Positions 46,401 through 58,779 of a stretch of DNA of 64,000 bases are shown one piece after another. Location: NCBI GenBank assembly GCA_031213475.1, contig JARUPZ010000017.1, positions 9,313,587-9,377,586 on the forward strand, given 5' to 3'. Position numbers and translations under genes: made by a program. The notes under the pieces were generated by a model. It searched no databases and was not told the DNA's origin. It was given only the letters and a program-made list of their open reading frames with translations. This DNA comes from Nereocystis luetkeana. Taxonomy: Eukaryota; Sar; Phaeophyceae; Laminariales; Laminariaceae. The first letter of the stretch is position 1. Each line of letters begins with the position of its first letter.

Positions 46401-48425
46401 TTTCTGCACCGCAAAAACTCAAAACGAAACTGACCTTGCTGCGAGATTCCTTTCGCCACCTCTCGGATCTAAGGGCTGTAGGCATATTGTATGCATACTC
46501 ACATATTGAAAATGTTGTATCCATTTGAGTTTGTGCCGTTACATGAATATCAACCAAGCCTCTTCAACGTGCAAGGAGAAAAATCGGTCAGGCGTGTTCA
46601 CGCCAGGTGTTCGTACTATTAATAAATACAAAGGCGATTAACAAAGGGCAACGTTTAAACACTCTCACCGGTACGTCCTTATGCAAAACATGGAACACTG
46701 GCAAGCCATAAATATTGGAAAACAGAAAAAAACTGCAACACTTGGTGGGACGGTGTAGTCCCCAAACGTGCACGACGTCTTGGTCAGTAGAACAACGAAG
46801 GCGAAGAAATACGCAAAAGCACGAAACCGAAACCATAAACAAACGCCGCGGCAGAGCTTGAAGCTGAGGCAAAGCACCTAGTCGGTGAGCGTACTATGAA
46901 TGCAACATGCCCATCGATCAATACCCATACATGGATAGCAGTGATATGGATACGGCAGAGGGGAACTCAGACATGATTGAGGAAGCGCACCGAAACTCTT
47001 GGCCAATGTTGCGATGCGGATAATACTGGATGAGACGTGACCAACGCCGCAACCCCCAAGTAAAACAGGGGCAACTGCCGGGGGGTTCGCGGCACCAGCA
47101 TTTACCTAAGGTCTCAACCCGGTTTCGAAGTACAGTAAAAACTGGAGAAGCCAAACGATATCGAGGAACAAGGCTAAGCAATAAACAATGCACTGGTACA
47201 GATTTCCCCTCAACAACTGGGCACGATACACCAGACTCGGCTACGTAAAGGGGGGTCCACAGTTTCACAATCGGCAATGCCGATGCTGCGGGACTCGTTT
47301 ACGGCCCCGTAAGAGAGCATAAAAAAGGGCGCCACCGTGGTGATTCTAGGGGCGCCATGCACTATTCTCCGCTCTAGCGCCCGCAGTGTACCAGGATGAA
47401 CTTGGAACGACTCGGTCGATCCTTGGGATACGTATAATCCAACCGCTGCCGTGTCCACGGGATTTCTCCTCGAGCCACCCAAGCTAGAACTTTGTATTTG
47501 ATCTAATCAGAAGTGGATTCCAAAGGATGGTATGCTGCCACTGGATCGATCGCAGCATGTTCGGCATTATCAACAGAGACAAAATCGCCGCACGCTCAAT
47601 AGAAACAATCCTAGGCGCATATCTGCATCTCCGTACCCCGTACCCCTCAGGTCGATTCCCGCCCGATATTCCCGCCGGTGGCGCCCAACAAGCAACACAT
47701 ATCTTTGGGCCTTTGAGACTACTACCTTTGAGGCTTGGTATGCTTAAAAAAAACAGCGTTCAGACAATGACACGTGGCACGTGGGTTTCTGTCACGGAGA
47801 AAATATACATCGTGGCGATACCCTCTCTTCAGCTGCTCGAAGTGGGCGTTTCCGGGGACTTCTTGTACACGAAAAGTCTTATCCATACACCTCCAGGATG
47901 CGCAATTTTCTCCTACACGCAAAGTCTACGTGACATAGAGGGGCTGTGAACGAGTGTAAATATGTGCGTTTAGATGATTCCCTTGGGCCGCTGGCACGGG
48001 ATCATGAGTCGCACCAACGACTGAACAGCCGTGGCAGTGCTAAAAAAAGGGCGTTGCCCCCCTACCCGACACGTACGTATGCTGGACGGGTAATAGGGTG
48101 TTCTTGATTATTCGTTATCGGAGCTACCGCGACAATCGTGAGGCTGGTCCTTGGACACAACCTTCACACAGTCGGTAGTTCCGTGGTTACTCTTCTGCTG
48201 CTATGGAGCATGCTTTGATCGTACTCCTGAATCAGCTATCAATCTCGCGAGGAGCAAGCCATTGTCCCTGCCGGGCAGATGGTGTACGCGGTTGAGGCAA
48301 CCGGACACGGGTGAAGCATAAAACGCTTCCGCTTGGATACACCTGACCAAAGCTGCCACGTCTGCGACATTATCGTTCCGTGACATCTATTGTCGATATC
48401 TTCCGTAGAGCAGGGAAGACTGAGG
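43440..48425. other. No gene supported
   Basis: About 5 kb of mid-GC DNA with short overlapping open frames on both strands. The longest, 140 codons at 47527-47949 on the plus strand, has no recognisable domain or splice context. No TACCTGGTA copies occur here, in contrast to 27-41 kb. Confidence 0.5.
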
Positions 48426-48429
48426 AGTA

Positions 48430-48571
48430 TTACGGGTCAGACGGATGGGACGCGGCTGCCTCCTTCGAGTTGTTGCCGGCGGTACCCCCACCGCTGGCCC
48501 CGCCGCTGATTTGGGCCGCTCCTGATGCTGCAGAACAGGCTTCTTGCGGCGGATCGGGGTCGTCGTCTTCG
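48430..48571 (-). CDS. Terminal exon of SHAQKYF MYB gene 2
   Basis: A 142-bp minus-strand exon after CTACCTTAG. Its first base completes a codon, then 46 residues and TAA (48430-48432). It begins EDDDPDPPQEACSAASGAAQ, continues Gly/Ser-rich, and ends NSKEAAASHPSDP. It aligns end to end with 22382-22523. A Gln/His-rich stretch on the same strand at about 48830-48915, after GTGCAG, starts in phase 0 and might contribute to a middle exon, but no phase-2 donor is evident there. Confidence 0.6.
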
Positions 48572-49019
48572 CTAAGGTAGGACTACGACACGCGACAGGC
48601 GCAAGGAAGAGGGGGAGGGAGAACGCCGTCGGTGACCGAGAAATGCGTCGATTGAGAGGAGCATAAGACCGAAAGAGGATGAACGCGTAGCCTGCCTGCC
48701 CGCCCGCTCGTTTCACGTACAGTTCGCTCGTTTGGGTTTGCTTGTTCGGTCGGTCGCGGATTTTTCGAACGAGGTTGCTGTCATCATTTTGGTACAATCG
48801 CTATCTGTACATATATTCAATTTATAGGAGATGGTGCCGGGTATGACGGGTTACTGTTATACTGTCGTGCTGCTGCTGATGATGTTGCTGTTCCTGCTGC
48901 TTCTGCTGTTCCTGCACCGGTTTGAGGCTACAAAAAATGTATTAACCGGACAACGACTTGAGTCAATGGCAACCCCCACAGTTCGATGGCTGCCGCTCTA
49001 CCGCTTGTACAACAACCGG

Positions 49020-49095
49020 ACGCCGCGAATGTCTAGCGGTTAACCTCGAATACTGCTAGCGTAGGAACACTGGGGTTCAACTCCCGACGAGTTCG
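49020..49095 (+). other. tRNA-like promoter motifs (possible SINE head or tRNA pseudogene)
   Basis: GTCTAGCGGTTAA resembles an A box and GGGGTTCAACTCC matches the B-box consensus at tRNA-like spacing. The acceptor stem does not pair and the anticodon arm is poor, so this is not a functional tRNA as read. Confidence 0.25.
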
Positions 49096-49353
49096 TATAT
49101 GAAGAAAAAACACTTTTGTGTGCCCTTTGGTCATGACGGAAAGCGCGAGAGCGAGTGTTGCAAATCCGATGAAAATCGACGAGCAATAGGCATGGTGACC
49201 CTCTGCACGATAATAACGAAGTCAGCTGCTGTGCAGGGGGAAATAAAGAACATCTCTCTCACTACGGCTTGCACAGAAGACTGGAAAGTAAAACTGATTA
49301 TTAAAACACAATTACTGTATACCCTCAAAGCATTTGTATTATTGTACCGGTAC

Positions 49354-49546
49354 CTCTTGCGGAAATTCAGCCCCCCGCTCGACTTTAGTGAGGTACTTCT
49401 GCGCGTGGGTTCGAATCTGCGTTTGGGTTCTCGTCGTGACGAAGAATTCGTGGATGAAGTTCCAGTCCTTGCCGTACTGATTGTAGCCTCGCAGAAAGTT
49501 TGCGTGCTCTTCCTTCGTCCACCTGCCCTTATTTGCCCTCTTTTTC
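49354..49546 (-). CDS. MYB-domain exon, SHAQKYF class (gene 2)
   Basis: A 193-bp minus-strand exon from ACCGAAG| to CAAGAG|GTACCG, with the same length, phases and borders as the exon at 23570-23762. It encodes KKRANKGRWTKEEH, QYGKDWNFI, FVTTRTQTQIRTHAQKYL and KVERGAEFPQE. The Trp residues and the THAQKYL signature identify the one-repeat SHAQKYF MYB subfamily, expected to bind DNA in the nucleus. An ATG-started frame runs upstream to 49596, but the acceptor at the position conserved with gene 1 is preferred. The start exon is not identified. Confidence 0.85.
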
Positions 49547-49599
49547 CTTCGGTGTTGAAGCCAGGCATGGAAGGAGAGTAAGAGAAAAGAGGCCAAGCA

Positions 49600-51115
49600 A
49601 AGGACAGGCGGTACACGTTGTCAGGCGTTTTCATGGCGTATCACGGCAGTTCACATGGCACGCCACGGCGTGGCACGGGCTTTCCGTGTACTGTCATGAA
49701 ATTGTGAAAGGCGGCAGCGCCATGGAAAAACGATGGTAGTAATGTGGCAATGACACAAAGACGATTGGAAGTCCCACAACATTGTGTTGGATTGGTATAC
49801 TAATATTCATTGTTGCAAACATGGCATTCAGGTGTCGGTGTTTCAATCATAACGCTGACGATGTGCCATGTCTATGAATTGACGTGCTACTCTCGGGAGC
49901 ACCCAGTCTCCAATGTACAGTAGTCTAGGTTGGCGTTCCACCTCAAAAGCAGTATGGGCTGACAGCTGTTGCGGCTGAAATGCACCAGGTATGTGGTGTA
50001 GTGCCATTGGACAAAAAATGCTTCCCGCACGTGCTTGGAAGTGTAGCTGCGATCAGGCAGTCAGACACTCGTTTAATTGTTTGGTATGATAAGCGAAGAA
50101 ACGTCGGTCCGACTATGTTTGTATTGCGCACACTACTTGCGCACACTACTTGTGTTGGAGCAATTTCGTTTTTTCCGGTGAGTGGATTGAGCGCAATAAT
50201 ATATCGTGCTTATATACGTAATTTGATTTGTTTTCTGTAAGTGCCAGTGTATGTAAGTGTGCCGCAATGTATGGGTTCGTTTCAGCACACTCCGAACTGC
50301 GCAAAGAGTGGTCATACCTGCCACACGTACCCGCTGTCATCATCAGACGCGGAAAGTTGGAACTACGTTTCGTTGGAGGTCCCCTATAGCGTGGATTACT
50401 CGGCTTCAGCAAGAAACTCCAGTGGACGGGTTACCGGGCATCAACTATAAATCATCGGACACGACCCGACGAACACACTGCCTATAATAAATTGTACCTG
50501 GTATCAGTCGTGCATGTAAGCTAATGTCCTCGTTCCGTTTTCATCTGTGTGATCGTTCGACGCAACTTGCGATCACGGGTTTTGTCACTACACCCAATAT
50601 CGACGCGAGCTGACTAGGGAAGAAAGAGCTGAATTCTCGCGAAAAAATGCAAGGTACGAACCGTCGTGCGCAGGGGGGAGGATAACCTACTGCTATGTGA
50701 CCTCAGTGGCGACTGGGAGGGGGAGAGAAAATAAGGGCGAAGATATAACGATCAAGCATGTTCGAACACACTCCCTGTTTTTTCAGCAAACAGCAATGAC
50801 AATTCAAGACAACCGAACAAAACGCATCTCCATGATCGAAAACCAACTAAAATATTTCAAGAGGACCATTCAGAAACCCGTATCCAGTGGTAAATTATAC
50901 ATATTCCACATATCATCTACCACTTACCGGGGAAGAACGATGACTACCATATAATATTATCCTTACGTCGCACACGATATGTGTCGTGTACGAAACATGG
51001 TGGGGGACGGGGGGATATTCACGTATATCATCCAAGAAAAGAAGCCCAAACGAATACCCACTAGAAGACCAACTGGACAAATACCATAGGTTACAGAATA
51101 CACACTTGACACCAG
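49600..51115. other. No gene supported
   Basis: Unique-looking DNA with only short frames. TACCTGGTA lies at 50497. Confidence 0.5.
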
Positions 51116-51119
51116 AAGA

Positions 51120-52480
51120 CCAAACAGCCGCGTACCGTGCACTCACCTACCAGTGCACAACAGCAGCCGTACAGCAGCAGCCTCGGCTTTGTGACAGTAA
51201 CGGTGATTTCGTGTCTGTGATGTATGTAGTTGTGTGTGTAGTGTTCAACAAGATATCCAAGCACGACTCTACATTCAGGCAAAATCAAATGTGTTCGACG
51301 TTTAGACGGTTGGTTGGATAATGCTGTTGGTCTGGTTCGGCTCCGTCGATGGATGATTGACTACGCGTGACTGGTTGCTTCGCTCCTTTGCTCAGCAGGC
51401 CAATCCTGCCCCCATCCAGCTCAGTCATTGCAACACGTATACCGAGGAAACGCCAGCGACAGCCAGACAGCAGCTTGCTCGTAGCACACTGTGCGGGCTC
51501 AAGGCAGAATGTCGTAAATCACGGTCATTGGATCTCTGCTGGATCACTGCGTCACTTCTTCGTACCGCTGCTGCTTTACAAAATGAATACGTACACAACG
51601 AAAAAAGGCAACGCTTGCTACTGTGTACTACACAACTGTGCTGGTGCGTCGCTGCTTGCCGCATGTACGAGTACTTCATAACATGCTGGTGCCGTATATA
51701 TCTTGCACGAGTATTACTACAGTACTTCTACCTCTGCCTGCTGGTGCTGTGGGACTTACTATACGTAAGTACCTATGCCAAATACTACAACTGCAATAGG
51801 TGTTGTCGCGAGAAGCTCGCGCCGCCGGTCATTTGTAACTCTCGCCAACTTGTGCGCGTTGGTGGGTCGTGGACAGGAGTTGTTGTTCGGTAACAGGAGG
51901 GCAGAGGACAGACTCCGATACAAATACTGCTGTGGTGTACGCATAATGTTGCTGTGGGTCTTCTAGAGTCGAGGTCGAGGGTAATAAATACGCAATCAGG
52001 GATCCTTACAAAAAAACGCTGAATCGCGCCAAGACAACACGACATGAAACGCAATTGAATCAAATACAACAGGTAGCATCATCAGCAGCATCTGGTGATG
52101 AACGATCTACGTCCACGCATCTGTTGCAGCCGTGGCCTCGACGCTCAGTCCTCGGAGCTAGCGTCGCCTTAAGCCTTTGGGCAGTCACGCGAGTTGTGGC
52201 CAGCTCGATGTGGCGGCAGAGAGAGGAGCCCACCCCCGCCAACACTGCCTGCGTGCCGGCTGTGTACTGCAGCTGGTGTTGGTGCTGTCACAGTCAGAGG
52301 AAATGTTCGCACAGCAGGAAGCATGCGGGCGATCGGCAAAGCACGACAGTAAAACAACAGCAGCTGCACGTAGCAGCTTCAGCGGCACCAGCAGCAGCAG
52401 TGGGACACCACGCACGCCCGCGACCGCTCTTGGCACAGCAGTCGAGGCAGGGGAGCACGGTGGGGCACAACGAAGGAAGG
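51120..52480 (+). repeat. Complex repeat R, copy 1
   Basis: Starts with the ACAACAGCAGCCGTACAGCAG block and GCACGACTCTACATTCAGGC. It then has GGTCTGGTTCGGCTCCGTCGATG, in pieces, the CCAGCTCAGTCATTGCAACA block, ACTGTGCGGGCTCAA, the CGACGCTCAGTCCTCGGAGC block, and GTGTACTGCAGCTGGTGTTG. It ends around the ACGCACGCCCG block, part of which recurs at 53.1 kb. No frame is conserved between copies. Confidence 0.8.
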
Positions 52481-52582
52481 CGAAATAGCGTTCCCGGTGG
52501 AGATACTTTATAGTGGGTGAATATCGTTCCTACTAAACTTAAATTGTAGTTTCAAGTTTCAACGATTGCGTGGTCGTGCTCG

Positions 52583-52850
52583 TGGGCACTTTTCCTTGCG
52601 TAAAACCTAGGCGAGTCGAAAGCGTGAGACCGTGAGTCAGCAAATTTTAATGAACAATCGACGAGCGTTGGGGAAGTTGAACCCTCTGTGCGATAACAAG
52701 AAGGAACTTGCCGGGGGGACTTTTTTGTTGCGTAAAAACTAGGCGAGACAGTATCGCGGGAGCGAGCGTCAGCGAAAATCGATACAGTCGATGAGCGTTT
52801 GGAAGGCTGAACCCTCTGTGGCATACGAATGGAGGCACTACCGGGGGGGG
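52583..52850 (-). repeat. 130-bp tandem duplication
   Basis: Two units share TTGCGTAAAA, CTAGGCGAG, CGATGAGCGTT/CGACGAGCGTT and GAACCCTCTGTG. The unit ends in CCGGGGGG. Confidence 0.8.
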
Positions 52851-53379
52851 AAAGGGACGACACCTGTGACCATAGTATGTCCAGACGCTGGAAAGCAAAA
52901 GCGAGATTGAACTAGCTAAAAACTAAATGAAGAAGCACACCCTCGAGGTTCGGCAACGAAACCTATTGCAGGCTGACCTACTCCATGAGGGGAGCTGCGT
53001 GGACAACAACAGCAGAACAGCACTGGAGCGGGGATTCGTAGCAGGTGTGGTACGTAGAAGGAGCAGCAGCAGCAGCAGCAGCTGCAAAGCAGCGGCGGCA
53101 GCAGCAGCCGCAAGCAGTGCGTTACGCACGCCCGAGGCCACCCCGGTACAGCAGTCGGGACAGGGGACCACGGTGATCGAGAGGGGAACCAATATCGTAG
53201 GCTGAGCCCGCTGTTCTACGGCGGGCGAGGGGGAAATTCGCCCTGGGGTCGTGAATCATCAATTACTTTTCTTGTACGCGGAGGTCGGAGAAAACCCTTC
53301 TCGCTCATATCGATTTTACTTATCTCATACCAAAGACGGGGGAGGAACAAAGGCCTCCACATGCCCTTCATGCAGCTCT

Positions 53380-54340
53380 ACTCGTACTGCAGGCGGGGTC
53401 GAGAGAATATCGTCAACATGCACTCCGTTCGTGCCTACAATACGGGTAGTAGTTGAATATACGATGGCGGGAGGAAATCATCAGCTTGCACTCCGATTAT
53501 CTCTGCCGTCGTAGGTGGGTGCGGCAGCAAATCATCCACATGCACTCCATTCACCTCTACAGCGGTAGGCGGAGGCGGCAGTAAATCACCAACATGCATT
53601 CCATTAGTCTCTACAGCAGCGGGCGGAGGCTGGAGGAAATAATCAACAAGCACTCCATTCGCCTCTGCAGCAAGCGGCGAGGGCGGGAGGAAATCATCAA
53701 CATGCACTCCATTCGTTTTTATAGCAGTAGGTGCGCCGATAAAAGGCATGCTCATACCCTCGAGGGTCAGCAATGAAACATATTGCAGGGTGAGCTGCTC
53801 CATGAGGGAAGCTGCATGAGGGTGCAAAAGAAACACGACGTCGTTGTCGTACCTCGTCGTAACCCACACATGTGGCTATATAGCAGTAGACGAGAGGAAA
53901 TCGTCAACATGCGCTCCATTTGTTTCTACAGATTCTGAAGTAGACAGAGGCGGGAGGGAATCATCATCGCGGACTCCATTCGTCAAGCAGTAGGCACGCC
54001 GAGCAAATGCACAATCATACCCTCAAGGGTCAGCAACGAAACCTATTGCAGGGTGAGCTACTCCTTGAGGGGAACTGCGTGAGGGTGTAAAAGAAACACG
54101 ACGTCCTCGTCGTCGTCGTACCTCGTCGTAACCCGCTCGTGTGCCTCTACAGCAGTAGACGGAGGCGAGAGAAAATCGTCAACGTGCACTCTCTTCGTCT
54201 CTTCAGGTTCCGAAGTAGACAGAGGCGAGAGGAAATCATCATCATAGACGAGAGGAAATCATCATCATAATGCAGCGTGAGCTGCTCCGTGAGGGGAGCT
54301 GCGTGAAGGTGTATAAGAAACACGACGCCCAAGCCTTACC
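53380..54340. repeat. Nested minisatellite zone
   Basis: 60-bp units (GAGGAAATCATCAACATGCA and CTCCATTCGTCTCTACAGCA variants) alternate with a block containing GTGAGCTGCTCC and AAGAAACACGACGTC, which occurs at about 53790, 54050 and 54270. Confidence 0.85.
53435..53869 (-). CDS. ORF with 20-residue repeats (coding-type minisatellite)
   Basis: A 144-codon minus-strand frame. After an N-terminal segment (VVFLLHPHAASLMEQLTLQY, then TLEGM) it has five tandem repeats of about 60 bp, each reading close to ETNGVHVDDFLPPPP-TAV. Substitutions mostly keep the frame and the hydrophobic/acidic pattern. The N-terminal segment recurs in decayed form nearby (54000-54115, 54270-54330, 52930-53000), so the whole is part of a larger degenerate repeat of roughly 265 bp. 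Function is unknown; it could be a surface or secreted repeat protein fragment or an untranslated array. Confidence 0.4.
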   Translation of the reverse strand: MWVTTRYDNDVVFLLHPHAASLMEQLTLQYVSLLTLEGMSMPFIGAPTAIKTNGVHVDDFLPPSPLAAEANGVLVDYFLQPPPAAVETNGMHVGDLLPPPPTAVEVNGVHVDDLLPHPPTTAEIIGVQADDFLPPSYIQLLPVL

Positions 54341-54387
54341 TCGTCGTAACCGGCACATGTACTCGTTCATACGTTTATATTTTTCTT

Positions 54388-55141
54388 AGGGCCATTCCTA
54401 ACAAACAAAACGGATCACGATTCGTGAATTTGTTCACATGAATCGTGCTTTTTGCCGTGAATCATGACAAAACAAATCACGATTCATGGCGCTATTGTTT
54501 TTAGATTTTCCCTTTACAAACAGAATCACGATTCGTGACATTTGTCGTGTCTCGGAATACGCCTGATCAAGGCACTACGCAACGCACGCGAACCGACGGC
54601 ACCCGAAAGCCGGTATAGGGGCAAGGCAGACTCTGCTTCGTACGCCGCTTGAGGATAACGGGCGGCTACCCACAGACACCGCTGGGCGCGTGCTAACGAG
54701 CGCGTTGTGGCCTCCAAATTTTGAGGAGGAGAAGGAGCCACGGCTCGAAGACAAAAGCGAAAACGACCTGAGAATATCACAGGCCAGGCCGGACAGACGG
54801 CTTGCGAGATGAAATGTCGCGGACCGGGCTTGGCCGACGGTCGGTGATATTTGAATATCGCAGCCTGGGTCAGGCTTCGGCCCGTGATTCGAATGTATTG
54901 CGAGCTGGGCCAGGCGCGGTCGGCCCGGCCCGGCCTGGCCTTGGCCTACTCCCGAGGGTTGGCTCCACCCGCAAGAAACGTTGGGTTTGAAACCATCGGA
55001 ATTTCTTTATTTGAAATAAACACGAAACATGACGTTTTTCGGCCGTTTTCGTTAGAATTGAAATATCATGGATCGCGATCTTTTGTCTTGCCAAATAGTA
55101 ACGAAGCATGATTTTTGTTCGGCTCGTTAGTAACGGCCCCT
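54388..55141. mobile_element. hAT-like non-autonomous element, second type
   Basis: The left end AGGGCCATTCCTAACAAAC and the complement of the right end AGGGGCCGTTACTAACGAGC are inverted repeats that continue with ACAAAA and ATCA-GATTCGT-like sequence. Subterminal odd palindromes TCACGATTCGTGA lie at 54415-54427 and 54526-54538, with a variant at 54478. A GGCC-rich core near 54790-54960 resembles the GGGTC element at 11.7 kb. No 8-bp target duplication could be matched, so the boundaries are tentative. Confidence 0.5.
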
Positions 55142-56199
55142 AGTGGTTACATGAGAAAGAAAAACGTCTAGACAACACAGCCAAAACTCCTCGATGCTTG
55201 TGACACTGACTGCTACGTGTACAAAAACAAAATCGTAGACACCGTTTGTAGTTTGTACCTCTACCACCGTACCGCTCCTCCCGCGGCGTAGGCTCATGCG
55301 ACTCGGTTGACACCAAAAACTCCGTCCTCACTGCCTTACGGGGTCTGGTCGCCCGGCGTGCACAGCAGCCGAAGAGGCTTGCGACGCCCGATTCGCGACC
55401 ATATGCTAGCCTACCGATCTCAACATTTTTTAGCAAAACTCGTGCTTTCACAAGCAAAATAGCTCGCACCGGAATTTCGACACTCGTTTCTGGGGTGCCC
55501 AACACTCAACGCACAAGCAACGGCGGAGCATGAGACCGACCACCCCCACCTAATCCGACCCATATCCCCCACCCCTCGCCGCCATGACCTGTCGAACGCC
55601 GCGGAGGCTGCTGCCTCTCCCGTTTCGGCCAAGGAAGAAAAGGTCCAAACTGGGCGCTGGAGAACATAATATATTGACCGTCACAAGCGAGCATAGACGT
55701 CGGTTGGCGGCATATTTTCTCCTTGACGGGCAGCCGTCGAGGACACCCCACTGCTCAAACCTATTATATTTGGGTTTGGCGGGCCAACGGTAGGCTTGAC
55801 GAGGCAAAGGCAGGCGGTCAACCAAACTCTTTGGCCACGAGACTGTGATCAACCAACTATCGACCACTCGACTGGTCCAACTCACAGCGGACATATTTGA
55901 AATGTTTCTGTGAATAAATCTTTGGCCACGAGACTATCATAAATCAAGTATCGATCACTCAAGGTCCTACTCACGGCTGACGTACTCGAAATGTTTCTGT
56001 AAAAAACGAGCGCAGCACACCCGGCCACCCGACAGCCAGGGCCTGGTGCAAGCACGGCCGAGGCCGCCCCCGACACAGTCGGGCTTAAGAAACACGATGA
56101 GGCAGTTTTGTCCCGTAAGGTGAACCTCATCTCGCGCTAGCACGAACCACGCAAACAAATACGTCCAAGGAACGCTGAGGAGCGCTGAGAGCAAAGGGC

Positions 56200-58450
56200 C
56201 AACAATATCGTACTTATATTTACTAGACGATATCATACGTCTGCAAGCTACGTCAGTCAGCGTATCATACGTACACGTAACAAATTGCCGTGTCATGTGA
56301 TCGACGTAGACCCCGTCGGATGAATAATGTTATTGGGCTAGTTTGGTCTCTGTCGATGAATTATTTGACGTGCGTGACTGGTTGTTTCGCTCTGGTGCTC
56401 CGCAGGCGAAACCTGCCATCATCCAGCTCAGTCATTAGAACAGGTACCATAGAGCGAAAAAGCCAGCGGTAGCCGGCCAGCAGTTTGCTCGTACCACTTT
56501 GTCCGGGTTCAAAGCAGAATGTCACTGATTACGATCACTAAATCCTTCCTGGATCACCTACACCACTTCTTCGTAGTGCTGCTGTTTCTCATGCGAATAC
56601 GTGCACTGCAAGAAGGAATGGGATAGTAGTGGTAACGCTTGCTACTGCGTACTGCCGAACTGTGCTGTTGCGTTGCTGCTTGCCGCATGTACGAACGGTT
56701 GTACTGGTGCTGTAATTATCTAATACAAGTACTATACAGGTCCCCTACTGCTGCTTGATGGCGCTGTCGAAATTGTTATAAATAAGCGCGTATACCCTGT
56801 ACTACAACTGTAACGGCTGTTGTCGTCGAGAGACGCACCGCCGGTGATTTGTATCTCTCGCCAACTTGTGCGCGTTGGTAGATCGTGGACGGTAGTTGTT
56901 GTTCGGACACGAGGCCGAAGACAGGCTACACTACATTACTGCTGTGATTTACGAGTGCTGTCGTAATTCTTCTGGTGGAGACGAACTCAAGGGGGATAAA
57001 TATGCAACCAGAATTCATCATGAACAAAAAAATTAATTCGCACAATCGCGCGAAGCCAGCAAGAAATAAAACGGAAAACAGCCTGAAACAACGAAACAAC
57101 AGGTAGGATCGGCAGCTCGGGGGATAAACGATATCTATGCACACGCATTTGTTGTAGACGTGCTCTTGACGCTCAGTCCTCAGAGCTAGCGTCACCTTGA
57201 GCGTTTGGGCTGTCATGCGGGTTGTGCCCAGCTCTGTGTAGCAGAGGAGGGAAATTATTAATACTCCAACCCTGCCAGCCTGCCGGTTGTGTACTGCAGC
57301 TGGTGTTGGCGCTGTTCCGTCCAGACGTAGGGTTAGCACGGGTTGAAAACGCACGAGCGACCTGCAGAGCACGACAGGGAAACGCCGAGCCTCCCGTTCC
57401 CCTCGGCGACAATGGCCTACTGCATTCCCGTCATATCATAACACCGAATGGTAAAAAACCCTACTATTTGGAAAAGCTCGTTTGATGTATTCATGTCGCC
57501 TCGTAGAGCGAGCAAGGGATGGTGTAGCACATGCCCCTGCTCTCCCCTCCCTGGGCCCCGCGCATCAAATACCTGCGTCAAAAACAAGCGGTTTGCTAGG
57601 CTCCCAGGCTACACTCGCCTGCTGCCTGGCGTTGCCTGGGTGGTTCCCGCTGTGACCTATGATCTGTGATGTCTCTGCGCTGATGCAACTCACGATCAAC
57701 TATCTGCAGTTTTTGGAGTGAAATAAAGTTCTCTAGGTGGCTCGGATGTGTGGTGCTATTCGCAGAGATGAGTTCGGAGATCACGGTGGTCGGGCGTAGA
57801 TACAAGTTACACATCAATTTCGAGAGAGGTCTACATATTTTGGCACGGTGAGATCAGAGTAATCGAATTCGCTGGTATCATCAATTTTGCGTGACCCCGA
57901 GGGGAGTATTCCACTCCCCATAGGGACCCTTGCATATATTTAGAAGTGTATTTTTGTTGCCCAGCGGTGCGGTTTCGCTCCGCCGCCTCCCGGCCGGTCT
58001 CGTCGCCGGCGGTCTCGGCCGGCGGGGAATGGGCCCGAGCGCGCGCTCTCCGGGTCTGGTCCCCGCCCGAGGTCCGCGGCCGTCGCGACACGCTTGCACA
58101 GTAAAACGAATGACTCAGTTTCGTGGGGTACCCCGTCCCACTCGGCCGAGCCGAGCAGGAAACGTTAAACCCGGTCTTTGAGCCAAGCAGGCAACGTTAG
58201 ACCCGGTCTTTGCAATATTTAAGCTTCATGTCCCGCAAATTCAGTTGCCGCACGTACGCGTGCATATCACGTGAGGCACAGAGGGCACGTCTGACCCCAG
58301 AGAGGGGCACAAACGACTCTGCTCGGGCGACTGCGCCCGCTGGCGGGACGGTATAGGAGCGTGGCTGCACAACGTTCCTCGTGCAAGCGAGAGGACCAGG
58401 TGGATGAGTGGATCGTGAAGATCCGCATGCAACGGAGCAAACGATCCCAC
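56200..58450 (+). repeat. Complex repeat R, copy 2
   Basis: Aligns with copy 3 from the GATATCATACGTCTGCAAGC region through the CGGTGAGATCAGAGTAATCG and ACCCCGTCCCACTCGG blocks to GTGGATGAGTGGATCGTGAA. This is the longest copy together with copy 3. A GC-rich stretch lies at about 57960-58090. Confidence 0.8.
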
Positions 58451-58779
58451 CGCATGCTATCGGGGTTTCTATTCTCAAACCGCAGCCACAGCAGCGGCAG
58501 CTGTATCGTATCGTGGGGTAGGCAGAGTTGCCGCTGCAGCGTGATATCACACGGGGTTGGAGTCTAAGCCTCGCTCCTAGTGACCTCATTTTTTGTTGTG
58601 CTGGTGTGCGTGTACCATGTGATTTGGTTCCTGCCATTGTCAAATCTTCAGATACTTAGGTGCCAACACGATCTCAAAGGGCTGGACAATACTGCACGGG
58701 GGACCGTGAACGCGCACGTATAGATTCAACAAAAAAACATATTTTTTCCCACGTTTAGAAAACAAAATAGGCGCATGAC

